DNA of 64,000 nt from Alternaria dauci (taxonomy: Eukaryota > Ascomycota > Dothideomycetes > Pleosporales > Pleosporaceae): the NCBI RefSeq assembly GCF_042100115.1, contig NC_091277.1, positions 1,054,001-1,118,000 on the forward strand, in the 5' to 3' direction. Below the pieces are notes generated by a model that saw nothing but the letters and a program-made list of their open reading frames with translations, was not told where the DNA came from and searched no databases. Positions 43,679 to 54,535 of the stretch are shown one piece after another (position 1 is the first letter of the stretch; the number at the start of each line of letters is the position of its first letter). A program made the position numbers and the translations under genes.

Positions 43679-46600
43679 GGTAAGGGCCAACGAGTGTGGT
43701 AGTGCGGAACGTGAACTACGACGGTGGACGGTAAACGAAGATCACATTGAATGGTGGGAGTGAAAAGCCGCTTGCATCGGGGAAGCAGCGGAAGTGACAG
43801 GTATTTAAACAGATGCTTGCGCGCGGGCTAGGGCGGCGAGGACATGTTTCGCTTCCCGGCGCTGTTTAAGGTGCATGAGATTCCGTTAGCAGACTTTGGG
43901 GTAGTGTGAACATGGCTGGAGCATGAGGTAGTTGCGAAATTCCAGTCGCGACCAGGGTGTGGACGAGTCGGGAATAGCGAGGGCGCCCACTGAGCTCGAG
44001 CGTCATGCTTGGATCCCGCCAGCCGTTGAATCGCTCGCATATCCCTAGACACCCTAGGCGCAGCGCTTCAAGGATCGACTTGCAGCCTGGTGCATTTGCT
44101 GACCAGGGCCCCGACGAGAGCACTGCAACCGCCCCGCGGTCGCTCCGGTCGAGGTGCCGTTGGGGCACGAGACAGCACGCACGCCTCCCCACTGCGCTCA
44201 CCTCATCGCGCCATCCACCACCACCACTAAGCTCGTGACGCCGCCGTGCGATACGGAGCCGACGCGCGGGCGACCGACGACAATGCGGCTGATGATCCAT
44301 TCCATGCGCTATATGACCCCGCTTGGCGCCAGACCATCCGCACACAGAGAGCACTGGCTCTAGGCCTGAATTGCCCACTCCACTCTCTGCCCTCACACGT
44401 CCATGCACTAGCCGCTGCAAGCGGCTTTTACCAAGCGTGGCGCAATGGCGACGATAGGCGCTTCCTTACCTTTTGGCCGCAGGGCTGGCGTCCTCATCCT
44501 CCGTTCGTACATGCTTCCGGCACGGCTAATTAGTTGTTACCACTCGTCCCATCCACACTCTGCCTGCTTCAGCCGCCTTTGTGCTTGCTTGCTTGTATCT
44601 GCTGCCCGCTGGCCAACGGGAAAAAATCCGGCCCTCTGCTCGGTTGATTAACTCGACTGCCCGCTTGCTGCCCTCAGTCGCCGCCTGCGAGCACAATCAT
44701 GTTGCCATGTGCTTCGCCGGTCCGCAATGTAGGCGTCCTCCGTCCGTCCAAGCACTAGTAGCTTGTATTGGTTGTACGTTGACCGATGGCCATTCTCATC
44801 GGACACATTACCCTATGCAGCTGCGAGTCGCCTGGCCCTTACTGCTACGTTGCCTCAGCCTGACTGTAACCATCGTCTCAGTCCCGCTCGACCACAGTAT
44901 TGGAAAGGTACCTGCACCGGATCAAGAGATACAAGGTCCGGGTACGCCTGCCTCAAACTCAAAGGTCGTGTACGACGCTGCAGAGACGGGGTTTATACCA
45001 TGCTCATGCAGATCCAGACGTCGGGCCGCGGGAACGCATACGCGCATCCAATTACCTTGTTGTCAACCATGTAAAAGGCTTGCTTGTGCATGCTGCATGT
45101 AATTTGCAAAGGTGGGTGGGCGTGGTCGAGCAAAAGATGGGTCATGGCTGCTGGCGCTTCCCTGCATGAGGCTTTACCTTCCGCTCTTGTCAATGTCTAC
45201 ATCCGGCTTCCAACAGAGCACATGTGGAATATTTCTCTTGGGTCATCCATGCTGTATGGTAATATATCACCTCGTTCAACCCACACACCAGACTAGCCGT
45301 GCCCAAGGCGGAACAAAGCCAGAACTTCGAGGGACGATCATGCCCGAACCTCTACTATGGCAAACTTGACCTCTCATGGGTACAAAGTGACAGCTGTCAC
45401 GACACCTTCGAATATTGCGTCATCAACCACAGGCTCGGGCAAAGCTGATCCTCCGCATAGTGCGGATCGCTTGCCGCTTCCTCGCGAAAGCCAGAGCCGT
45501 ACACGAATGTCGACACTGCTACGCGCCTGCGCCACAGACACGACAGGGGCTGGGGCTGTGGCTGTGGAGGCTCAAGCACAGTCGTCTACTGCTGTTTGTA
45601 CTATCGTTGTCGGTATTTCTTGGCATTCAGGGGGTCTTCCCACAGTGACTGAGTTCGGGATGAAATACTCATATTCCGGATATCAACCATACAACGCCCA
45701 GTGTATGGCGCCGTCAGCGAAGAAAAAGACGCACTTGCGCAGATCAACCTAGATATATCATGTCCTTGACCTGGCCGATACATCATGTAGAGAGTGCTCA
45801 ATTTCCTAATGGAAGCTGTCCAACTTCGAATGTACATTCGTGGTATTTCCAAGGGGATTCGTAAAATTCTGCTCCAACTCGGAAAGAGAAGGGCTCATCC
45901 TGATCTGACAAAGTAGATGATAATACCTACCCATCTTGCTACTTAGATAAATGGCAGGCGCAGGACATTAGGTTGACCCTGACAAGGAAAAGTATCCCAG
46001 CTACTTTCCTCTGCATGATTCGCAAGTGGTCATGTCAAATATCGAAGAGTGCCGTGTGAGTAGCCGGAAGCTGGGCAAGGTTGAGTACAATTTTATGCTT
46101 CCACTACGCGAAGCTTGGGGCCATAGTTCAGGCGTGCAATCTTCTCGCCCAACGATGTGACAAATGACTTGGAACGTGACCCTCGAAGTGCTTGCGTCGT
46201 TGCAAATCCTCAGCGCCGAAGTTGTATCGTCTCAACACAATGTGTCCAAATGACCTCTGGACACACCGGTCTGGCTCTTGCCCAGCTTGCCATGTGAGCT
46301 CTGTGAGCGGGGATGATCCTGAGCCAAACCTCGGTGTTTCCCACTCTTCATTCTATCATGAAATCCATACACCCATCGGTTTCCAACGGCACTGTCGCTG
46401 GCTAGGGGCTTTACCTTGGGTCCCTTGGAATTTACTCCAGTCATACCTGAAGTAGTAGCAGCAGCCATTCATCAGTGGCAAAACTTGCGGCATTCGGTCG
46501 AACGATGGAATCTCTTGTACCTTGTACCCTCAGGCATTCCACGTGTTACTGGGACCGTACTGTTGCCTCTGATTACCGAGAGTAGAGCTACCAGGACCAG

Positions 46601-49600
46601 GAAACGGTGTTGAAAGGAGGCACAAGACTGCTTGTTTCCGTGTGCTTCGGCGTTCAGCTAGGAGCATACGCGTAATGGCGCGAGTTGGCAAGACTCAAAG
46701 GCGAAAGAAGTGGGTTGGTTACGGATGACGACGGGTCAAGCGGTGGTGGTTGCTGGCCTGGTGAGCTACAACAGCTTGTGATCGACTGAAGGACTAGCGC
46801 CGATTCGTGTGCGCCTGCGCACCCAGGTGCCCTGTCGTACTCGCCAACATACGATCCACCACACCCTCACGCACTCAGCGACGCATCCAGTCAAGTGTGG
46901 AGATATATGCTAAGCATCACTATGAATCTATTCCCGCTGCTGTCTCTCGTACGATGCCTGGCTGTCCGCGCGGGGGCCAGGGTCATGGAGAATGAATGCC
47001 TGGAAGACGCTAGTGACGCGCTAATCAATGGTGTTGATCGCCAGGCCTGAAGCGCTCTTGACCTTGTTCCCCACACACTCACACCACCTTCTAACCCTAA
47101 CCGAGCCATGTATGCAGGCCCTCACACGTCACTATTCATCTTATTCTTGCACCATAATACCACCACGGCTGCGAATCAGCCCCAGGGGCCGCGCGACGCC
47201 TCAGTGTGGCCAAAAGCGGCCCCCATACACCTCTGAGCACCGTCTGTGGGATGGCAGCTGAAGCGCCTTTCGGCCGCATCACATTGGGTTGGACCTTTCC
47301 CGCACTGCCGGAAATTGGAAGCCACTATAACCTGACCAGGATCAGAGGCTATAGCGAGTGTCCTTATCCATACTCTGTATGTGGCTGCATGTCCCTGGTC
47401 CCAAAACCGCCCGGAGAGCTTATATCCTGTTGCATAGCCACGGCCCTGCTTACCCTTTACGAACGGTGTGAAGAATACTTAGCTGCATATGCTGATCCGT
47501 TTGAAGAATCTAAGAACACACGTCTCCGGTCTGCAGTCTGCACTCTCTGGCATCTATACACACTTTTACTCGCATCCCGACAAAGGCACACTTTTCTTAT
47601 AGCCAGCATGGGCATTTGTGTCGCATGCCCTTACAAGCAGAACGGCTGCTAGTAGCTTCGGCGCACATCTCGATCTAGTCCCATGATACAAGACTGCCAA
47701 GTGATGTGGGTGGCCGACTAATACGACGTCGGCCGATCTCTGATGTCGTGCATATACCACACCGGAGTGGCTGCTCCAGGCAGCACGTGCTCGGGATGTC
47801 CATCAGCACACAAGCTTTTCCTTCTGAGCTGACTGATCCAACCACAAGTATTACTAAAACGGCAAAACCCCCATCGCAACCTTATATAGGCGGTACCCGC
47901 CCGTGGCGCTGAGCATTCTGCGAGGACAACCATACCGGGTAGGACATCTCTGGTTTTGGCCATGTATTAAACGTTGGCGAACGTGTGTGATGTTCGCAAT
48001 CACAACGAACCGATTGGGTTTAGACAGTCTTGACCTAGCTCGGTAATCTCTTCACCGTGGATACCATCTCTCGAGGCTCCGTTAGATGCAAAATCAATGA
48101 CCCGCCCAACAGGAAGCTCTCGGAACCTCCCTGCCGCGTGGACATGAACTTCTTCGACAAGATTTCTCGAAGAACCTCGCTGCATGGTCCTCCATTGTTC
48201 TAGTGTTTTCTGCTCGGCACAAAATTAATAGGAAGTCTTCGGTACATTTCAATGGCTCATAACATTTTTGTTGAGATATTCAGCATACACCAACTTCAAC
48301 CGCTGTGCCGACCCTGGGCCCGCCCTTGCCGTATGCACGCCATCATAAGCCCTTGCTTGGCCTGCAGTTCGTTTACCCTGGTTCGGCTACAGAACTTAGG
48401 CCTGCCTGAAGGACAAGCACATACCTTCCAAAAGCTAAAGATTGGTAAGTAGGTTGATGCCGAGCTAGATAGGTATGTGGCACGAGACTCCATATCATCA
48501 CACCAATACTGAGGCGTGTCATCGAATCAGCATGCTATTTTGCGCTATCGAAAGATGCACACAAAAGGGTCAGCCAGTCAAGAGTAGAATTTAATGCACG
48601 TCGTCATAGACAGTCATGGTAAATTACTGGACTGAGACACGGTTACACGACTGCACCGGCAAAGTCCCCACGATTCTTGGCTTCCTAATCTGAACACGAC
48701 AGCGGCAGCTTTACGATCCTGCTGCTACCCGTATCCGTACGCCTCAAAACGCCTTTGGGCATCTCAAGTAGCTGACAGGATAGACGCGATAGACGACCTT
48801 GCCATTCAACGGTCTGGAACAGTTCCATGAACAGACACGGAATCCTTTGAATTTAAGAATCTGACTCATCGAACGATATCGCCTCATATGCACAGAAAGC
48901 TGCATACTTCGGTAATACCACACCTCTAGTCACCCTTGAACAGGCCGCGATCAGGCTATGGGATGCGGGGTGGTGTAAGCGTCCTCCACATGGCCTTCGT
49001 ATTCTGTGAGGAAGTGTGAGCCGAAAGAAGCGCCATTGGAGGTTTCAATAGCCTCGAAGCTAATTGCGCGCTCAGCAGCGTCTCGAATCATGAACCAGCT
49101 CGCACATGGATAAGTGAACACAGTCCTCGCTCGCTCGACCGTCAACCTCAGCATATTTCTTTGTTGCACAATTTGGTTCCACAACAGTATTTTGCATGTT
49201 TTCTCCGATTCATCAGCTCGTTGACTGTCCAACAAAAGTTTTCACAAGTTGCGTAAGCATGGTGGTCACATTGCTAGTACTGAGAATCTTGGGATTGGAG
49301 TTCGGAGCAGTATGCCGACCGGAAATGGTTTTATAGCGCGGTTCCGCAACTCCACCGATCAAGAAGTAAAATTTGAGGGAATTGAGTGGATATGGAGTTG
49401 GAGACCGCCTCAATCAACAAATTGAGTGCCGTCAGAAGGCCCACGCCAGGCCGCGTCAACGACCACTCTCATTTACAATGTTGGTGAACAGATATCGAGA
49501 CGGGTGGCCCGATGGCACACACCAGAAAGGCAGGTCGTATAGTCTGAAAGCTACCCGAGTGGGCTGAGGTTGACTCTGGACAGACCTCAGGGTGCCATCT

Positions 49601-50570
49601 AAGCGAAGGATACAGTAGTCAGACGCACCAGACAGCGGGCGGGAAGTGGACCTGGATCTGTTTTGTTTTTCCCAGCGGATACGCGAGACGGTGATTGCTT
49701 TTTCCAGACCCTCTTAATGCTGCAGCAGCTCCATGGATCATGCCAGTGGGAACGACAACACGACATCTTGAGCCTTGAAGATCACAGACACGTTGAGGCC
49801 GCTCTGTACTTCACTTTGACCTGCAAAGAATCAGCTTCACATGTGCAGAAACTGACTATAGCGCAGGTCGTGTACATTCGGTTCAAGTACAGCTAGTCCA
49901 GTTCAGTTGCCCCAGATCCGTGAGAGAAACGAATCGCGTCGATCTCTATGCACGGCTATGCTCCTCGTGGTCAACACAGACGAAAAAACCTCAATATGCC
50001 AATCATACGCAGTATGGAAGACGCATCTTCCCTACATTAGGTGAATTCCGTTTGGCATTAATATGACCGGCCAGACAAAAACAAAATGGCGGACATACCC
50101 GTAGGTGTAGTAGAGCCTTGAGGGCGCTAACAAAAAAAGAGCAAAGTTTCCACCTTTGGGGATGCTCTCGGAAGCCTTTCTGGAATCACAACATATCATG
50201 AAATGTTCATCAAAAATCGCAAAAGAGCTATCGCTCACCAAGCGTTGTAGGGCGAGGAACACGAGAAGGATGTCGAATGCGACGTTCTCATTGTTATCTT
50301 GGCATATAACATTCTCCAAAGCAATGCACAAAATTGCGGGTTACAGCAATATATCTAGTACTAATAGCATGTATGTATCAGTTGAAGATGAGGTTTATAG
50401 AAACGTGTGAGCACGAAGTCATCGTGGACAAGGACAAGGAAGAGGCCCAAACATCCTAAAAGAGAAAAAGAGAAACTAGTGTTATGCAAGGCAAGGCGGA
50501 CAGCGTCACGGACAAGATATTTACTGCTCAGATACATATCTCATTATGGCAATAGATGGCTCAATCCAAC
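43679..50570. other. 6.9-kb gene-poor region upstream of the GT2 gene
   Basis: I looked in both strands and found no frame with a domain or stable codon usage longer than about 170 codons. There is no tRNA B-box, no terminal inverted repeat and no transposase motif. A 7-bp-arm inverted repeat (CTGAGGT/ACCTCAG, 49564-49590) and two TTAGGG-like units (47090-47101) are too weak to mean much. The first ~200 bases next to 43679 are the GT2 promoter. Confidence 0.55.
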
Positions 50571-52817
50571 TTACTCAAACCCCTCAAACGTACTCTCGGC
50601 ATCGCTATCGCCCCCCATGACCGCGCTTCCTCTCTTCTTTGCCGCCTCCCTCGCCTCTCTCTTCCTATTCTCAATCTTCCTGTCATAGCCACTCTTACTA
50701 CTGATTCTGCTTTCAGGCTTCACATCCTTCCCCTTTGCCGTACGTCTAGCCTCAACACCCCTCTTCTTGAGTAACTGTCTATCCCTCCTGCTCGGCGTAG
50801 GCAGCGCATCGAGCATCCACTGTTTGACACTCCCTTCTTCATCACCAAGTCCTCTTAACTTCTCAGAAGCGCGGATAACGTTGGCAATGAGCTTGACATA
50901 GGGGATGTCGTCCTGTGTGTAAAATGTGACCGCGACACCACCTTGGCGACCGGCACGTCCGGTGCGGCCTACGCGGTGGACGTAGCCAGCTGTGGAGGTG
51001 GGTACGTCGTAATTAACGACGCCATTTAGACCGCGGAAGTCTACGCCGCGGGCTAGGAGATCTGTGGTTATCAGAACCCAGATTTCGCCCTTTCGGAAGC
51101 GCGTCATTATGCTATCGCGGGCGGACGAAGACAGATCGGCGTGGAGGACAGCGATTCGCGAGCTACCGCCTGCTTCTGGGGGTATATCGTAGAGGAGTTC
51201 CGAGTGGAGAGCAATAGCTCGGGGTATAGTTTGGGTAAAGACTAAGAACGGTGGGCGGAGCGTCGGCTGGTTCGAGTTGGTGAAGACGGCAGTCGGATGG
51301 AGTAGTTGACGTAGGCCGAGAAGCTTGCCTTGCTCAGTAGCAGCATAAGTTAACTGGTGTGAAATGTTGGGTATGGCGGAGTCTTTGAGTCCAACGACGA
51401 GCCGGATGAGCGGTGGTCGCGGAGGAAGGTCAGATTGCGAAGCAGAGAGGGCAGCCCAGCGGTCGTTCAGGGTAGATTTTGTCAGACTCTCGATATTGGA
51501 GCCCATCGTCGCTGACCATAGACCAATTCGGAGCTTGGGATTTGTGCAAGCGTTCCATACCGCGAGCGTTTGTTCGCGGAAGAGAGCGTCGAGAAGGACG
51601 TCTGCTTCATCGAGCACAAGCTGAGATGCGCTAGGGACGTTCGCAACAGTGCTGTCCCTGCGCTTCAATGCGTTTAGCAAAGCAAGTGGCGTCGCGACTA
51701 GGATGGCGGCTTTCACAAGTTCTGCCCGTCGACCAGCCTGCTTCTTCTTTGGTGCTGTCGTCCCTTCATCGTCAGACTGAGAATCACCTTCGTCTTCTTC
51801 GGACGCTTCAGCCACGTCCTTTGTATCCTCATTTGTCTCCTCTTCTGTTTCTTGCACGACTCGCATGCCCTTCCTCATGAGTGTAGCCTTGATTGCCGTG
51901 CCTTTTGCCAGTTTTCTCGCCTCGTTGACAATCTGCGCCGCAAGCTCCCTAGTAGGGGCGAGGATAATGGCGCGAGGGCCCTCCTTGGTATCCGAGGTGT
52001 TGCGCTCTGCGAGTAGCGAGTCGATTATGGGTATCAGGAACGCCATTGTCTTTCCACTGCCCGTAGGCGCCACTGTCAGAAGATCAATGTCTCCATTGAA
52101 TTCAGCACCGGACAAGCCTTGGACATCGTTTGTAACCTTGCGATCCTTGTTGCCCAGTAGCAACGGTAAAGCGCCAAGCTGGACTTCCGTGGGTAGCTTG
52201 TATCCTTGCTCTGCTATATTCTCCGCCAGACGTCTCGATATACCGTAACGTGTTCGTAGTTGAGCAAACTCGGTGAGGGGCTGTGGATAGAGGGGTTTGT
52301 TCGCATCCTTCCTCTTTTCCTTGGTTTCCTTTTCCTTCTTTCTCTTCTTCGACTTCTTTTCTTTACTTGGCTCTTCTACTTGCGTCGCGAAATCGTCCAG
52401 TATTGCGACCTTTAGCTTATGCGAGCGCAATATCCTCTTGCACTCGTCCACATTGTATGGCTCCTCCTCTATTTCTTCTGCACCTTCTTGAAGGCTGGCT
52501 TCCTCTTTGCGCTCTTGCTGCTTCTGCTTCTTCCTCTGCTTCTTGGAAAGAGTGTTTCCATTCGACTCTGCATCTTTGCTTGCAGCGCCAGCAAAAAAGT
52601 CGAGGTGGGCGGGTAGATCAGTTGCGCTCGAGGATGCGTCGACCGGATTCTGTCCCCTCTTCCTCTTGCGACTGGCGTTCGACGTCTCCGAGGGGTGTGT
52701 TGGCTCGTCGTGGCCGAACAGCTGCGGGTTTGCGACGGCGCCAGAGGACGGAAGCTTTTGCGCGGGCGACGTCTGCGCTGCTTTTGATGATCGCGAGAGG
52801 AGTTTGAACACGTTCAT
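50571..52817 (-). CDS. ROK1: DEAD-box ATP-dependent RNA helicase ROK1
   Basis: A single exon of 748 residues. The start is the Met at 52817 (MNVFKLLSRSSK), the family's N-terminus; a Met 10 codons upstream is possible. The N-terminal third is Lys/Glu-rich with basic clusters typical of nucleolar proteins. Helicase motifs are in order: TEVQLGALPLLL (Q motif), VAPTGSGKT (I), PTRELAAQI (Ia), LVLDEADVLLD (II), a SAT (III), GVDFRGLNGVVNYD (V) and HRVGRTGRAGR (VI). There is an acidic insertion between Ia and II (EETNEDTKDVAEASEEDEGD). The C-terminus is Lys/Arg-rich. Rok1 unwinds snR30/pre-rRNA contacts in 18S rRNA processing in the nucleolus. It is transcribed in the same direction as ATP synthase subunit g, 471 bases upstream. 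Confidence 0.93.
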   Translation of the reverse strand: MNVFKLLSRSSKAAQTSPAQKLPSSGAVANPQLFGHDEPTHPSETSNASRKRKRGQNPVDASSSATDLPAHLDFFAGAASKDAESNGNTLSKKQRKKQKQQERKEEASLQEGAEEIEEEPYNVDECKRILRSHKLKVAILDDFATQVEEPSKEKKSKKRKKEKETKEKRKDANKPLYPQPLTEFAQLRTRYGISRRLAENIAEQGYKLPTEVQLGALPLLLGNKDRKVTNDVQGLSGAEFNGDIDLLTVAPTGSGKTMAFLIPIIDSLLAERNTSDTKEGPRAIILAPTRELAAQIVNEARKLAKGTAIKATLMRKGMRVVQETEEETNEDTKDVAEASEEDEGDSQSDDEGTTAPKKKQAGRRAELVKAAILVATPLALLNALKRRDSTVANVPSASQLVLDEADVLLDALFREQTLAVWNACTNPKLRIGLWSATMGSNIESLTKSTLNDRWAALSASQSDLPPRPPLIRLVVGLKDSAIPNISHQLTYAATEQGKLLGLRQLLHPTAVFTNSNQPTLRPPFLVFTQTIPRAIALHSELLYDIPPEAGGSSRIAVLHADLSSSARDSIMTRFRKGEIWVLITTDLLARGVDFRGLNGVVNYDVPTSTAGYVHRVGRTGRAGRQGGVAVTFYTQDDIPYVKLIANVIRASEKLRGLGDEEGSVKQWMLDALPTPSRRDRQLLKKRGVEARRTAKGKDVKPESRISSKSGYDRKIENRKREAREAAKKRGSAVMGGDSDAESTFEGFE

Positions 52818-53288
52818 AGTGGCGGTCGGCCAGGAGATGTTCAGCAAGAGTGATTATTCCTATGTCCTTGGCATTACGGCGTCTTGGGTTCCTGCTGGGC
52901 AGATTGCAAAAGTTCGAGTGTCGCGCTCAGAAAAATAATTGGGCCGCGGCGATTCGGCGGAACTAGCGCCGATCATTCGAGCCAGCACGTAACCTGCCAC
53001 TGCTATGCTACGCTTGGCCGTGGTACTGAAGTAGATGCATTGCCAATAATTGCACATGTAGAAAATGGAATCTAAATCAGAGGTATGTGCAGTATACAGT
53101 ATCGGATCCTTGCCACCCCAGACGCACCGCAAACACACTTGCTCAGCTTCCCTGCCCGCGAAATCGTACAGTGTTTCCTTCCTCACCACCCCCTCGCACT
53201 CGTCCCCACTGTCTCTTGAACCTAGTGCATGCTTAATATGTCGTGTCGTAGCTTTCCTAAGCTCATCTCTCAAGCTCGCCCATCACAC
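52818..53288. other. ROK1 promoter region
   Basis: 471 bases between the ROK1 start and the stop of ATP synthase subunit g. No gene is seen. Confidence 0.6.
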
Positions 53289-54200
53289 TCAGTGGTGCTC
53301 GTCCTTCTTCTGCCTGTAGCCAACAAGCTTGAATCGACCGATGATCTCGCCAACAGAGAAGAAACCAATGACCTCGGCCACAACAACACCCATAGAGTAC
53401 CACTGTTCGCGGGGCATGTTCCGAACTTGCGCAAGGACGTTGGCGGGTTGCTGGGCGGCGCTGTTGGCCTCGCTGGCTACTCGGTTGAAGAGGGAGCTGG
53501 GGTTGCGGAGAGCGTTCAATGCGGGCTGGATGTAGTTCTGCATAGTCTGGATGGACCTGCGAGCAGTTAGCAATTATTCCGATATTCCAGTATGCCAAGC
53601 CGGGCTCGTGGGAGGCCTACGGTGGTTGCATGCTTCGTTGGTGGGCAATGAGCTTGCCGAGCTCAAGTCCGACCTTTCCGTAGTAAGTGGCCTTGGGGAT
53701 CAGTCCTACGGTAATGTCAGTGTGTGATGGCGATGCAAGTGTCATGTTATATCAGAATGCCCGCCCAACGTCTATCACAGTCCAACCCTACAAACATAGC
53801 TGCGGTTGATACGCCACGCAAAGCCACACGGACAAGCCAATGCGCTCCACATTCTGGTATTCCAGCTCTTGGTACTAGACGCAATTCTCCCATGGCCAAT
53901 TGGTCCGCTTCCCCGCCTTTTGAGATGGTGTGACTGACCTTGCACGAAGTTGACCATTCTTCCTACTCGTCCAGTGGCTTGCTGTGTCGCATTGTTGACG
54001 GCCTGGCCGGCACCCGATGCCGCCGAGCTCGCCGAGCTTGTGACCTTGGTGAGACCCTCTGATGCCTTGGACTGTGCCTTTGACGCGGTTTCCTTTACGG
54101 TGTTGGTGGCTTCGGCGGTCGAAGAGGCATTGCGGATGCCAGCGCGGCGGACGGCGAACGTCGATTGCCGTAATACGGCACGTGATGCAGCGAGAGACAT
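53289..54200 (-). CDS. ATP20: Mitochondrial ATP synthase subunit g
   Basis: Three exons, 54200-53939, 53705-53621 and 53556-53289, join in phase to 204 residues. The N-terminal ~85 residues are Arg/Ala/Ser/Thr-rich with few acidic residues (MSLAASRAVLRQSTFAVRRAG), a mitochondrial targeting and linker region. It is longer than in yeast. The conserved part is at the C-terminus. It has GLIPKATYYGKVGLELGKLIAH, then the single membrane helix YSMGVVVAEVIGFFSVGEIIGR with a GxxxG-like dimer motif, then KLVGY. Subunit g sits in the membrane part of F1Fo and helps ATP-synthase dimers shape cristae. Only the start of the leader is uncertain. Confidence 0.88.
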
Positions 54201-54535
54201 CTTGATGTGAATTGACAAAGGGGAGATGGGGTGTCGCCGGTCGTCTGCTCGTGAGGGTGGATGGAGCTCGGCAGTGACGCTTGGTTTTTCAGCGGCGCAC
54301 GGACGTCCTTGCCGGATGGCTCAGGGGATCAACGATGTTGGCATTACCACCTCAACAATCCCATGCTAGCCGCGCGCACATGAGATCACACTCTTCACTC
54401 GGCGCTTCCTTTACCTTCTCTACAACCGTGATGTCTTGAGCGATGCGCATTCTTTGCTATAGTATATTCTAGGTCAATGCTGTCTGATACCCAACCGACA
54501 CTTCTCCAGTAATACTCCATCATGTCGAAACACCT
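54201..54535. other. Short intergenic region
   Basis: 335 bases between the start of ATP synthase subunit g and the stop of the MFS-like gene, transcribed in the same direction. Presumed promoter and 3' UTR. Confidence 0.55.

Noticed and set aside
47090..47101. Telomere-like units CTAACCCTAACC
   Set aside because: Only two units, surrounded by ordinary sequence and far from the window ends; likely chance.
47206..47652. 148-codon plus-strand frame in the gene-poor tract
   Set aside because: Composition is Cys/Tyr-scattered with rare codons; no motif or matching neighbour exon found.
49564..49590. Inverted repeat CTGAGGT/ACCTCAG
   Set aside because: A 7-bp arm with a 13-base loop is expected by chance in 64 kb, and no transcript context supports a terminator or attachment site.
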